Shown: positions 16,569 to 25,199 of the stretch, piece after piece | Position numbering within the stretch: position 1 is the first letter of the stretch | Layout: every line of letters begins with the position of its first letter | Assembly: GCA_041390625.1 (NCBI GenBank) | Contig: JAWKPM010000001.1 | Coordinates: 62,001-126,000 of the forward strand | Direction: 5' to 3' | From: RBC038 sp041390625 | GTDB lineage: Bacteria; Chloroflexota; Dehalococcoidia; UBA2979 | Length of the DNA stretch: 64,000 bases | Translations under genes and position numbers: made by a program | Notes under the pieces: model-generated | What the model was told of the DNA's origin: nothing | Seen by the model: only the letters and a program-made list of their open reading frames with translations | The model's database searches: none

Positions 16569-16690
16569 GCGCGGCTCCTCCCGATCGCGGCGGCATCGTA
16601 GCAAGCGGCCTCGCAAGGGTCCCGACGGGCGGCGGTGGTAGGCTGCCGCCGAAGTCGCCTCGATGCTCGGGGCGCGGAGGGGGGAGCGAC

Positions 16691-17557
16691 ATGCCACGAG
16701 CGCGCGTCAACGGCGTCGAGCTGCACTATGACGACCACGGCACCGTGCAGGCGCTGCTTTTCATCCACGGTGGATACGGCGGAGCGGCCACCACGGTCAT
16801 GCCTCCGCTCGAGCCGGAGATCGTGCGGACCATGCCCTCGGATCGTGTGCGGACGATCACCTACGACCGGCGCAACGCCGGGCGGTCGGAGTACACCCTC
16901 GACCACTACACGAACGTCGACGTCGCCGAGGACGCGATGGCGCTGCTCGACCACCTCGAGATCGACTCGGCGATCGTCGTCGGGTCCTCGGCGGGCGGGC
17001 CGATCGCGCTGCAGATCGTGCTGACGCACCCGGAGCGCGTGCGCGCGCTCTGCCTCGCGAACACCGGCTCCTACCTCATGCGTGACGGACGGCCTCGGAG
17101 CGGCCAGTTCCGCGCGCTGGTCGAACGCGCCCGGACCGAGGGCGACGAGGCGGCATTCGCCTCGCGAAAGGATGCGCTGCGCCGGGCGCCCGTGCTCAAC
17201 GGTCCGAACGCCGAGAACCCGGCAGCCATCGCACGCAGCCAGGCCGTCGCGGAAGCGCTCGCCTCGATCGACGACGACGAGCTGTGCCGTCTCTCGACGG
17301 GCGAGGTGCGCAACCTCGAGGCCGCGTTCGACCTCGATTACGGGCCGCGCCTCGGTGAGATCACGGCGCCGACGATCGTGATCCACGGGACGAACGACCA
17401 CACGGTGCCGTTCGCGTGGGGCGAGGAGCTGCACACCTCGATCCCCGGATCGGAGTTCGTGGCGGTCGAGGGCGCAGACCACGGCATCTTCGCGTACGAG
17501 CCGGCGCGGACGGCGCTGCGGGCATGGGTGGAACGACTGCTGCCCGCCCACGCGTAG
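16691..17557 (+). CDS. Alpha/beta hydrolase
   Basis: A 288-residue serine hydrolase. The oxyanion region is LLFIHGGYGG, the nucleophile elbow is VGSSAGG (Ser), the acid is in IHGTNDHTVPF (Asp), and the base is in GADHGIFAYEP (His). A helical cap of about 80 residues lies between (residues 135-215). The ATG at 16691 has GGAGGGGGGAG just upstream. Substrate unknown; the cap and the triad fit small-ester, lactone or epoxide-type hydrolases. Confidence 0.85.
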   Translation: MPRARVNGVELHYDDHGTVQALLFIHGGYGGAATTVMPPLEPEIVRTMPSDRVRTITYDRRNAGRSEYTLDHYTNVDVAEDAMALLDHLEIDSAIVVGSSAGGPIALQIVLTHPERVRALCLANTGSYLMRDGRPRSGQFRALVERARTEGDEAAFASRKDALRRAPVLNGPNAENPAAIARSQAVAEALASIDDDELCRLSTGEVRNLEAAFDLDYGPRLGEITAPTIVIHGTNDHTVPFAWGEELHTSIPGSEFVAVEGADHGIFAYEPARTALRAWVERLLPAHA

Positions 17558-17660
17558 GCACTACCAGTGCTCTGTGTAGCATGATTTATCTAGGGGACTG
17601 TTCAACGACACGCGGACGTGTACCCTCACGCGAACGTTAGGGGTTCACCGAGGCAACCGC

Positions 17661-19208
17661 GTGACCACGACCGAGTCTCGCCCCGACACCTCTCCTGCCG
17701 ACGACGCCTCGAGCAATGGCGCGCCCTCGTACAACCTCGCGCGCCAGGCGTTCGGCGTGCAGACCGTGCCGAACCCGCACCGCGAGGTGAACGGCTCGAA
17801 CGGCTCGAACGGCTCGAACGGGAACTACAACCTCGCGCGGCAGGTGTACGGCTCGGCGGTCGTCGCCGCGCCGGTGAGCCCGGCGACCCCGCCCTCGATG
17901 GCGATCGCCGCGCCCGCCCTCGATGGGGGCGCACCGCCTCGGCGGGGGCGCTTCCAGATCCGGACGCTCGACTCGGTGCGGGAGGTGCCGGCGTTCCGCT
18001 GGTACACCATCGCCTCGATCGGCTCGTTCGGCGCGATGAACATGCAGATGCTGGCGCGCGGCTACCTCGTGTTCGACCTCACGGGCTCGTTCGCCGCGCT
18101 GGGTACGGTCTTCCTTTTCAACGCGCTGCCGGGGCTGTTCCTGACCATGGTGGGCGGGGTCGCGGCCGACAAGTATCCGAAGAAGTACATCGTCCAGATC
18201 GGGCAGACGATGAGCGCGCTCCTGGCGCTCGTGATCGGCCTGCTCCTCGCGTTCCACATGCTGCGGGTGGAGCACCTGTACGCGAGCGCGTTCGTCAACG
18301 GCACGATCTTCGCGATGATGATGCCGTCGCGGCAGGCGTGGGTCATCGAGGTCGTCGGGCGTCGACGGCTGATGAACGCGGTGGCGCTGAACTCGGCGGT
18401 CATGACGACGACGCGCCTGATCGCGCCGCTGTTCGCCTCGATTCTGTTCGCGGAGTTCGGTCCGCGCTTCGTCTACTTCACGATGGTGGGGCTGTACGTC
18501 TTCTCCGTGCTGACGCTGACGCGGGTGCGCTCGCTCAACGCCGAGGAGCAGGCCGCCGCCGAGACGGGTGGCGCCGCCGGACCGATGCGCGGGCGCGGGC
18601 GTCCCGCCGCCGGTGGCTTCCGGCAGCTGCTCGTCGGGTTCGGGTACGTGTGGCGCGACCACACGATCCGCCTGATCCTCATCACCAACCTGATCACCGT
18701 GTCGCTGGCGCAGCCGTACTTCCAGTTGCTGCCGGGCTGGGTGACGGACGTCCTCGGTGGGGACGTGCGGACCCTCGGGACGCTGCAGACCATCGGTGCG
18801 GCGGGCGCTCTCGTGGGTGCACTGTTCGTGGCCTCGTTGCCGAACCGCCAGCGCGGGGTGATCTACCTGTGCGGATCACTGCTGATGGGCGTGATGCTCA
18901 TCGGGTTCTCAGCGTCCTCGGTCTTCTGGGTCACGGCGTTGCTCATGATCGTGTTGAACATGGGTCAGACGGTACGCATGTCGCTCAGCAACGTCCTCGT
19001 TCAGTCTTACGTCGAGGACGAGTACCGCGGCCGTGTCATGAGCGTCTACATGATGCAGATGAGCATCGTGTCGTTCGGGTCGTTCTTCATCGGTCTGCTG
19101 GCCGAGTTCCTCGGTCCTCAGGTGGCGATGGGCGGCGTCGCGACCGTGCTGGTACTCTTCACCTCGAGCATGCTGCTGTTCTCGAGGTCGTTCCGCACGC
19201 TCCAGTAG
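17661..19208 (+). CDS. MFS transporter (EntS/DUF894-like exporter) with a repeated N-terminal tail
   Basis: A 515-residue protein. A hydrophilic tail of about 110 residues precedes some 12 membrane spans beginning near VPAFRWYTIASIGSFGAMNM. The loop-2/3 MFS signature is recognisable as GGVAADKYPKKYIV. The late segment EDEYRGRVMSVYMMQMSI is the RGRVMS motif of MFS_3 exporters. The tail has a direct repeat, SYNLARQAFGV and NYNLARQVYGS, joined by a (GSN)n linker. Start GTG at 17661 with a GAGG about eight bases upstream. It probably exports a small molecule; the substrate is unknown. Confidence 0.8.
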   Translation: MTTTESRPDTSPADDASSNGAPSYNLARQAFGVQTVPNPHREVNGSNGSNGSNGNYNLARQVYGSAVVAAPVSPATPPSMAIAAPALDGGAPPRRGRFQIRTLDSVREVPAFRWYTIASIGSFGAMNMQMLARGYLVFDLTGSFAALGTVFLFNALPGLFLTMVGGVAADKYPKKYIVQIGQTMSALLALVIGLLLAFHMLRVEHLYASAFVNGTIFAMMMPSRQAWVIEVVGRRRLMNAVALNSAVMTTTRLIAPLFASILFAEFGPRFVYFTMVGLYVFSVLTLTRVRSLNAEEQAAAETGGAAGPMRGRGRPAAGGFRQLLVGFGYVWRDHTIRLILITNLITVSLAQPYFQLLPGWVTDVLGGDVRTLGTLQTIGAAGALVGALFVASLPNRQRGVIYLCGSLLMGVMLIGFSASSVFWVTALLMIVLNMGQTVRMSLSNVLVQSYVEDEYRGRVMSVYMMQMSIVSFGSFFIGLLAEFLGPQVAMGGVATVLVLFTSSMLLFSRSFRTLQ

Positions 19209-19448
19209 CGTCGCCTGCGAACGTCATTTGTAACAGCCGCCGAATCCAGGTCCTCCCCGACCGCTTCCGATAGTTGACAGTTTCTTACGATCAGCACGTC
19301 CCTCAGGTGGGTCGCAATGCGTATCATTCCGTCATGAAGACAGAAGCGTCTGTCATCGGTCCACACGCGTAGGCATTCGAGCAGTTATCTTCTCGCGATG
19401 ACTCGTCGGCGGTCGCGCCGCGCGAGGACGTGAAGGGACATCGACATC

Positions 19449-21245
19449 GTGTGGTTGCGACGGCGGAGCGCTGAGCCCGCACCTGAGCCGCTTCGCGCAC
19501 GCATCGTGCCCGACCCTCGGATGACGCCGATCGACTCGTCGGACCTGATCGGGATGCTGCAGGGCATCCCGGGCACGGATTTTGCCCTGGTCGAAGAGGT
19601 TGTGGACACGCATGCCCGCAGCGGCGGCGCACTTGGTCGCATGCTGCTCGACCTCGTGGGGGTCGATGAGCGGGCGTTCGCCAACATCATGGCGCACCGC
19701 CTCCAGATTCCGCTGGCGGACCTACGACATCGTGAGGCCTCGCGACGTGCGACCTCGCTGATCGACGCGGCCGACGCGCGCGCCCTCGGGGTGCTGCCGC
19801 TCGAGCTCGAGGCGAACACGGTCACGGTGGCGGTGATCGACCCGCTGGACCCGGAGCTCTACCCGCTGCTCGAGTCGCTCCCCGTCGGGGTGGTGAACCT
19901 GCAGGTCGGCCCGGCCGTCGAGGTGATCGCGGCGTTGAACGTCGCCTACCCCGCTCTCGCAGAGGTCGAGGCCCAGGTCAGCGCGTTCGCGACGGCCGAA
20001 GTCGCCGCGGCAGCGCGGGTGGCGAGCGCTGTCGCCGCGGACCCGACCGGCGACGATGCGCCGATCATCCAGCTGGTGAACAAACTCGTGACACAGGCGC
20101 TGCGAGACCGCGCCTCTGACGTGCACATTGAGCCGACCAACGACCACATTCGCGTGCGCTTCCGCATCGACGGTGCGCTGTCGGACGTCACGATCCTGCC
20201 CTCGAACGTGGGACCCGCCCTCGTGAGCCGCGTCAAGATCATGGCAGACATGAACATCGTCGAGCGCCGGCGTCCGCAGGACGGCCAGTTCGAGACGACC
20301 ATCGACGGCCGCGAGGTCGACGTTCGTGTCTCGACCACTTCGACGATTTGGGGTGAAAAGACGGTGCTGCGACTGCTCGACAAGAGCCGGTCGCTGATGC
20401 GCCTGGGCGACCTCGGGATGCCGCCGGACCTCGCGGAGACCTACGAGCGCATCGTGCGATCGCCGCACGGCATGGTGATCGCGAGTGGCCCGACCGGCAG
20501 CGGCAAGACGACGACGCTGTACGCGACGCTGTCCGACATCAACCGTGACGATCTCAACGTCATGACGATCGAGGACCCGGTCGAGTACGTCTTCCCCTCG
20601 ATCAACCAGATTCAGATCAACAACCAGGCGGACGTCACGTTCGCGACGGGCCTCCGCTCGATCCTGCGCCAGGACCCGGACGTCATCCTCGTCGGCGAGA
20701 TTCGCGACGCGGAGACGGCGCGCATCGCGGTGCAGTCGGCGCTGACGGGCCACCTCGTGCTCTCGTCGCTGCACGCGGTGGACTCGGTGTCGGCGCTGTA
20801 CCGGCTGCTGGACATGGGGATCGAGCCGTTCCTCGTGGCGTCCTCGGTGAACGCGATCGTGGCGCAGCGCCTCGTACGTCGCATCTGCGAGGCGTGCGCC
20901 GCGCCGTACGAGCGGGAGCCGGCGGAGATCACCCTGTACGAGCAGCTGAACGGGCCCGCGAAGGACGTCTTCTATCGAGGCGCGGGCTGCAACCTCTGCT
21001 CCGGCACCGGCTACCGAGGCCGCGTCGGCGTCTACGAGGTGCTGACCGTGACCGACGAGCTGCGCGAGTGCGTGCTCGCGCATCGCCCGCTGCGTGAGGC
21101 GCGCGCCCTCGCGGTCGCGCAGGGCCTCCGCACGCTGCAGGACGAGGCGATTCGCCTCGTGGCGCAGAACGTCACGACGGCGCACGAGGTGATGACGAAG
21201 GTGTTCGTGGCCGACGCCATGGGAGAGCTGGTGACCGGGTGGTAA
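19449..21245 (+). CDS. pilB: Type IV pilus assembly ATPase PilB
   Basis: A 598-residue GspE/PilB extension ATPase, cytosolic at the pilus base. A GspE N-terminal domain covers about residues 30-180. The core shows APIIQLVNKLVTQALRDRAS, RRPQDGQFE, Walker A GPTGSGKTTTLYATL, the Asp box MTIEDPVEYV, Walker B DPDVILVGEIRDAET and the His box TGHLVLSSLHAVD. The zinc tetracysteine is RRICEACAAPY plus GCNLCSGTGYRGR. Start is a GTG. The 240 bases upstream (19209-19448) hold no gene; a TTGACA at 19274-19279 is a possible -35 but lacks a convincing -10. It overlaps pilC by seven bases. Confidence 0.95.
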   Translation: MWLRRRSAEPAPEPLRARIVPDPRMTPIDSSDLIGMLQGIPGTDFALVEEVVDTHARSGGALGRMLLDLVGVDERAFANIMAHRLQIPLADLRHREASRRATSLIDAADARALGVLPLELEANTVTVAVIDPLDPELYPLLESLPVGVVNLQVGPAVEVIAALNVAYPALAEVEAQVSAFATAEVAAAARVASAVAADPTGDDAPIIQLVNKLVTQALRDRASDVHIEPTNDHIRVRFRIDGALSDVTILPSNVGPALVSRVKIMADMNIVERRRPQDGQFETTIDGREVDVRVSTTSTIWGEKTVLRLLDKSRSLMRLGDLGMPPDLAETYERIVRSPHGMVIASGPTGSGKTTTLYATLSDINRDDLNVMTIEDPVEYVFPSINQIQINNQADVTFATGLRSILRQDPDVILVGEIRDAETARIAVQSALTGHLVLSSLHAVDSVSALYRLLDMGIEPFLVASSVNAIVAQRLVRRICEACAAPYEREPAEITLYEQLNGPAKDVFYRGAGCNLCSGTGYRGRVGVYEVLTVTDELRECVLAHRPLREARALAVAQGLRTLQDEAIRLVAQNVTTAHEVMTKVFVADAMGELVTGW

Positions 21246-22369
21246 CGCGGCGGCGCTCAAACACCTCGTCCGCCACCTTCCGGCAGGGGCCGAAGCGGCA
21301 CTGGTGGAACTACGAGATCACCCCGAAGAAGGTGAAGCTCGAGGAGGTCATGAACTTCTCGAGGCAGTGCGCGGCGTTCGTCTCGGCGGGCATCCCGATC
21401 GTCGAGGCCCTTCGGACCATCGCTGAGGAGAACCGCAACAAGCTGCTGCGCACAATCCTCAACGACGCGGCGGACCGCATCAGCCAGGGTGCGAGCCTCT
21501 CGGACGCCCTCGCGATCCACGCCTCGGCCCTGCCGAACTACTACGTACCGATGATTCGCGCGGCGGAGCTCACCGGGCGCCTCGATGAGGTGCTGGACCA
21601 GCTGGCGGCGTACCTGGCGCGCGACATCGATGCGCGGCGGGCGATTCGGACGGCGCTGACGTACCCGAGCGTGGTGATGGTGATGACCGTGATCACCGTC
21701 GTCGTGCTGTCGGGGTGGGTGCTGCCTCGATTCCAGTCGTTCTTCTCGTCGCTGGACGCGGAGCTGCCGCTGGTCACCCGGATCCTGCTGGGATTCACGG
21801 GCTTCGTGACGGACTGGTACACGACTGGACTCGCGGTGCTCGTCACGGTCCTCGTGATCGCGTTCGCCATCACGAGGACGGCGCGCGGCCGGTACTACCG
21901 CGACCTGATGCTCCTCAAGACGCCGGGCCTCGGTGCGTTGCTGCAGTACGCGATCGTCGAGCGGTTCTGTCGCATCCTCTCCTCGATGGTGCAGGCGGGC
22001 GTGCCGCTGCCGGACGCGATGCGCGTGGCGGCGGACAGCTCGAGCAACTCGGTGTACCGGCGTGCGCTGCACGGCGTGCGCGACTCGATGATTCGCGGCG
22101 GGGGCCTCGCGCGGCCGATCGCGGAGGCGGGGATCTTCCCGGCCGGCGCGAACCAGATGCTGCGCGTGGGCGAGGCGACGGGCACGCTCGACCGCCAGCT
22201 GCAGACGGCGGCGATCTTCTACGAGCGTGAGCTCGACTATCGCATGAAGCGGTTCACCGACCTGTTCGAGCCGGCGGTGATCGTGGTGGTGGGCGTGATT
22301 GTGGGCTTTGTGGCGATTGCCCTCATCTCCGCCATCTACGGCGTGTACCGCCAGGTTCCCCCGGTCTAG
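21239..22369 (+). CDS. pilC: Type IV pilus inner-membrane platform protein PilC
   Basis: A 376-residue GspF/PilC protein. It has two T2SSF domains, the first starting at MNFSRQCAAFVSAGIPIVEA (residue about 38) and the second at ERFCRILSSMVQAGVPLPDA (about 241). Membrane spans are VVMVMTVITVVVLSGWVLP, a middle one around LAVLVTVLVIAFAI, and the C-terminal VIVVVGVIVGFVAIALISAI. It anchors the assembly ATPases. The GTG start lies inside the last codons of pilB, so the two are translationally coupled. Confidence 0.95.
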   Translation: MVTRRRSNTSSATFRQGPKRHWWNYEITPKKVKLEEVMNFSRQCAAFVSAGIPIVEALRTIAEENRNKLLRTILNDAADRISQGASLSDALAIHASALPNYYVPMIRAAELTGRLDEVLDQLAAYLARDIDARRAIRTALTYPSVVMVMTVITVVVLSGWVLPRFQSFFSSLDAELPLVTRILLGFTGFVTDWYTTGLAVLVTVLVIAFAITRTARGRYYRDLMLLKTPGLGALLQYAIVERFCRILSSMVQAGVPLPDAMRVAADSSSNSVYRRALHGVRDSMIRGGGLARPIAEAGIFPAGANQMLRVGEATGTLDRQLQTAAIFYERELDYRMKRFTDLFEPAVIVVVGVIVGFVAIALISAIYGVYRQVPPV

Positions 22370-22390
22370 GCGCGGCCTCGAGGTATCGCG

Positions 22391-22924
22391 ATGAAGTGGG
22401 TTGCCGCCCTGCGCTCGGTGGTCCGCGAGGACCGAGGCGTCTCGCTGATCGAGGCGATGATCGCCGTGACGATCCTAGGGATCGCGGCCGGCGGGCTGAT
22501 GTGGGGGTTGCTCGGCTTCGTGGTGGAGTCGGGGCGCGTGGAGCAGCGATCGGATGCGAACCAGGTGCTGATCGGCTTCACCGAGGCGGTGCGGGTGCAG
22601 GCGCCCTACCTGCCTCAGACGTGCCCGGCCTCACCGGGCGAGACCTCGACGCCGTACGACCCGGACGACGCGCTCCTGAGCGCGTGGGGGGTGGAGCTGC
22701 CGGACGGCTGGGACGCCTCGACGATCGACGTGGAGGCGCCGGTTCGCTACTGGGACTCCGACCTCGGAGCGTTCGTGCCGATGCCGACGGGCGACAGCGA
22801 GGACGAGGTGCTTCAGTGCGCCCGACTCCTGCAGGGCGGCCTGCAGCAGATCGCGGTGCGTGTGACGTCGCCCGACAGCCGCGCGACGGAATCGATGGCG
22901 ATCGTGAAGCGGGTCGGCTCGTGA
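22391..22924 (+). CDS. Type IV prepilin-like minor pilin (PilV/GspI-like)
   Basis: A 177-residue pseudopilin. The leader MKWVAALRSVVREDRG ends at the prepilin peptidase Gly, followed by VSLIEAMIAVTILGIAAGG with the conserved Glu at position 5 of the mature protein. The C-terminal globular part has three Cys residues (in QTCPAS and VLQCARLL) that could form a disulfide. It lies 21 bases after pilC and overlaps the next gene by GTGA. It would be a tip or priming subunit. Confidence 0.8.
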   Translation: MKWVAALRSVVREDRGVSLIEAMIAVTILGIAAGGLMWGLLGFVVESGRVEQRSDANQVLIGFTEAVRVQAPYLPQTCPASPGETSTPYDPDDALLSAWGVELPDGWDASTIDVEAPVRYWDSDLGAFVPMPTGDSEDEVLQCARLLQGGLQQIAVRVTSPDSRATESMAIVKRVGS

Positions 22925-23484
22925 GCCGGCGCATGACGGGCGACGCCGGGGTGACGCTCGTGGAGCTGATGATCGCGATCGTGATCACGGGCTTCATCGG
23001 GAGCGCGACGGCAGGCTCGTTCCTGGTGTTCATGACCTCGAGCGAGCGATCGGGAGACGAGCAGGCGATCGCACGCGATCAGTTCTGGCTGAACTCGTGG
23101 TTCCTGGCGGACGCGCAGAGCGCCGAGGCGTGGACGACCTCGCCGGGAAGCCCGACCTGCCTCGATGTGCCGGGGGACGACGCCGATCACCAGGCCGTGG
23201 CGCAGCTGAGCTGGGGCGACGAGTCCGCCGATCCGGCGACGCCCGAGTACGAGGCCAACTACCGCGCCGAACGCGCCTCGAGCGATGAGCCGTGGCAATT
23301 GGTGCGCTACTTCTGTGAGTCCGGGCAGTCCGCGTCACGCGCCCTCGTGGTGCTGTCGCTCTCCCTCACGCCCGCCCCATCGATCGACCCAACTCCTTCA
23401 GGCCGGATCACGTTCCGTCTGACCTCGGGGATCGATGACACCTCGGAGCTCGTAGCTACGGGAGGACCGCATGTAGGGCCCTAG
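22921..23484 (+). CDS. Type IV prepilin-like minor pilin (PilW/GspJ-like)
   Basis: A 187-residue pseudopilin starting at a GTG that overlaps the preceding stop (GTGA). The short leader VSRRMTGDAG precedes VTLVELMIAIVITGFIGSAT with Glu at mature position 5. The body is hydrophilic, with two Cys residues (PTCLDVPG and RYFCESG). Likely processed by the PilD peptidase 2.8 kb downstream and built into the pilus tip complex with its neighbours. Confidence 0.8.
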   Translation: MSRRMTGDAGVTLVELMIAIVITGFIGSATAGSFLVFMTSSERSGDEQAIARDQFWLNSWFLADAQSAEAWTTSPGSPTCLDVPGDDADHQAVAQLSWGDESADPATPEYEANYRAERASSDEPWQLVRYFCESGQSASRALVVLSLSLTPAPSIDPTPSGRITFRLTSGIDDTSELVATGGPHVGP

Positions 23485-23557
23485 GGGGACGTGACTTGAC
23501 GGGGCCAAGGACGGCCGGGGACAGCAATCCGTGTTTCTCCACGTAAGGCGGGGACAC

Positions 23558-24562
23558 TTGAGTCAGTATCGGCGTATGCGAGCCGACCAGGGTTTGACCC
23601 TGATCGAGCTCCTCATTGTCATCGTGATCCTCGGCATCCTGTCGGCGATCATCGTCTTCTCTGTTGAAGGCATCACCAACCGCGGTGAAGCCGCTTCTTG
23701 CGAAGCCAGCGCGCAGACCGTGCGCATCGGCGCGCAAGCGTTCTACGCACAGGGCCAGGGGCCCGATCAGGCGGCCCGATACCCGAACGACCTGCAGGAG
23801 CTGGCGGACTCCGACTTCGTCGACACCCTGCCCGGCACCCTGAGCAACGGCAACCTCACGCTGACGTTCGCGACGGGCACGTTCTTCGTCTACAACCCCA
23901 CCACCGGCAGCGTCGATAGCACCGGCTGCGGCACCGTCGGCAACGGCGGTGGCGGTGGCGGTGGCGGTGGTTCGCCCGTCACGGCACAGGTTCCTGGCGG
24001 CACGGTGAGTGGCGGCGAGTCGGTCACGCTGAGCGCGACGATCTCGGGGACGGCGCCGACCCAGGTGCAATTCCTCGTTGATGGCTCGCCAGTCGGGACC
24101 GACAACAGCGGTCCGCCGTGGAGCGTGAACTGGACGGCAACGCCCGGCAATCACACGGTGGTGGCTCGAGCCACCATCAACGGCTCACCGGTGGATAGCG
24201 CAGGGGTGGCCTTGAACGTGGACGCGCCCGCGGTCGCTCCGACGGGTGGCTCGGTGAGCCTCGGTGGCTTCGGCCAGAACCTCACCGACGGCGAAAGCAT
24301 CACGGCGACCACTTCGGGCTGGACCGGCACCGTCACCGGTTACACGTATCAGTGGCAGCGCCGGAGCGGCATCAACGGCTTCTGCTTCGGTGGCTACTCC
24401 AACTTTGGCAACGTCTCGCCGAGCAGTGGAACGACCACCCAGACGACGAACATCACGCAGACGCAGAACACGAACAGTGACTACTGCTATCGCGTCGTCG
24501 TGACGGCCTACAACGGAGCACTCTCCAACTCCGCGACGTCGGCCGAGGAATACGCGGACTAG
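23558..24562 (+). CDS. Large type IV pilin with C-terminal Ig-like domains
   Basis: A roughly 334-residue protein, about twice the length of a normal major pilin. The cleavage site is MRADQG followed by LTLIELLIVIVILGILSAII, a canonical pilin helix. The pilin globule runs to about residue 125. A (Gly)n linker (GNGGGGGGGGGSP) then leads to an Ig-like domain (GGESVTLSATISG ... VQFLVDGSPVGTDNS ... NHTVVARATI). A second beta-rich domain follows (GESITATTSGWTGTVTGYTY) with two Cys, rich in Thr and Asn. The TTG at 23558 has AAGGCGGGG upstream; the ATG at 23576 is the alternative. It is likely the filament or adhesive subunit displayed on the cell surface. Confidence 0.8.
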   Translation: MSQYRRMRADQGLTLIELLIVIVILGILSAIIVFSVEGITNRGEAASCEASAQTVRIGAQAFYAQGQGPDQAARYPNDLQELADSDFVDTLPGTLSNGNLTLTFATGTFFVYNPTTGSVDSTGCGTVGNGGGGGGGGGSPVTAQVPGGTVSGGESVTLSATISGTAPTQVQFLVDGSPVGTDNSGPPWSVNWTATPGNHTVVARATINGSPVDSAGVALNVDAPAVAPTGGSVSLGGFGQNLTDGESITATTSGWTGTVTGYTYQWQRRSGINGFCFGGYSNFGNVSPSSGTTTQTTNITQTQNTNSDYCYRVVVTAYNGALSNSATSAEEYAD

Positions 24563-24564
24563 CG

Positions 24565-25188
24565 ATGTTGAAGCGCGCTCATCCTCGGGGGCGGGGGGAG
24601 CAGGGGTTCGTCCTGATCCTCGTGCTGCTCTTTGTGGCGGTGGTGGGACTGGTGACGGTCGCGCTGCTGCGACAGACCTCGACGAGCATCGCTGCCGTGA
24701 AGGTGGCGACGACGAACGAGGCGAGGGTGAGCGCGGTCAACGCGGGCATCGATGTGGTAATTCGCGACATCGAGTCGGAGACGGACGGATCGTGCTCCGG
24801 GGCCTCGTTGTCGCTGAACTCGGTGCCGGTACAGGCCTCGTGCTCCACGCTGTCGGGGCCGCCCGCGCCGACACCGACGGTCGTGGGTCCAGACACGGGC
24901 GACGACGGCTCGGTGATAACGACGGAGATCGAGTACGCGGTCTACTACTGGACCATCAACTCGGCGACGACCGATGGCACGGCGAAGAACATCAGCGCTG
25001 AGGCGTCGGTGCAGTACCTCGTGACGTCGACAACGATCACGGTCGTGCCACCGCCGCCGGAGCCGACGCCCGATCCGGATCCGTCGGCCACCCCAGATCC
25101 GGACCCTCCCGAGGCACCGACGCCAACGGTCACGGAGACCGAGGCGGGGGACCTCACGATCCTGTCGTGGGCGATCTCAAACCCGTAG
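24565..25188 (+). CDS. Pilus-associated protein with a prepilin-like N-terminus (PilX-like)
   Basis: A 207-residue protein starting two bases after the pilin gene. The N-terminus MLKRAHPRGRGEQGFVLILV resembles a PilX/GspK-type signal but has Leu-Ile where Glu5 is expected, as in GspK-like subunits. The middle has paired Cys (GSCSGAS, ASCSTL). The C-terminal 45 residues are a Pro/Asp/Thr-rich stalk (PPPPEPTPDPDPSATPDPDP). It probably belongs to the minor pilin complex. It converges with pilT, 11 bases apart. Confidence 0.65.
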   Translation: MLKRAHPRGRGEQGFVLILVLLFVAVVGLVTVALLRQTSTSIAAVKVATTNEARVSAVNAGIDVVIRDIESETDGSCSGASLSLNSVPVQASCSTLSGPPAPTPTVVGPDTGDDGSVITTEIEYAVYYWTINSATTDGTAKNISAEASVQYLVTSTTITVVPPPPEPTPDPDPSATPDPDPPEAPTPTVTETEAGDLTILSWAISNP

Positions 25189-25199
25189 GTCGTGCGGAG

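Noticed and set aside
19274..19302. TTGACA as the -35 of a pilB promoter
   Set aside because: The hexamer is perfect, but no recognisable -10 lies 16-18 bases downstream, so I do not list it as a promoter.
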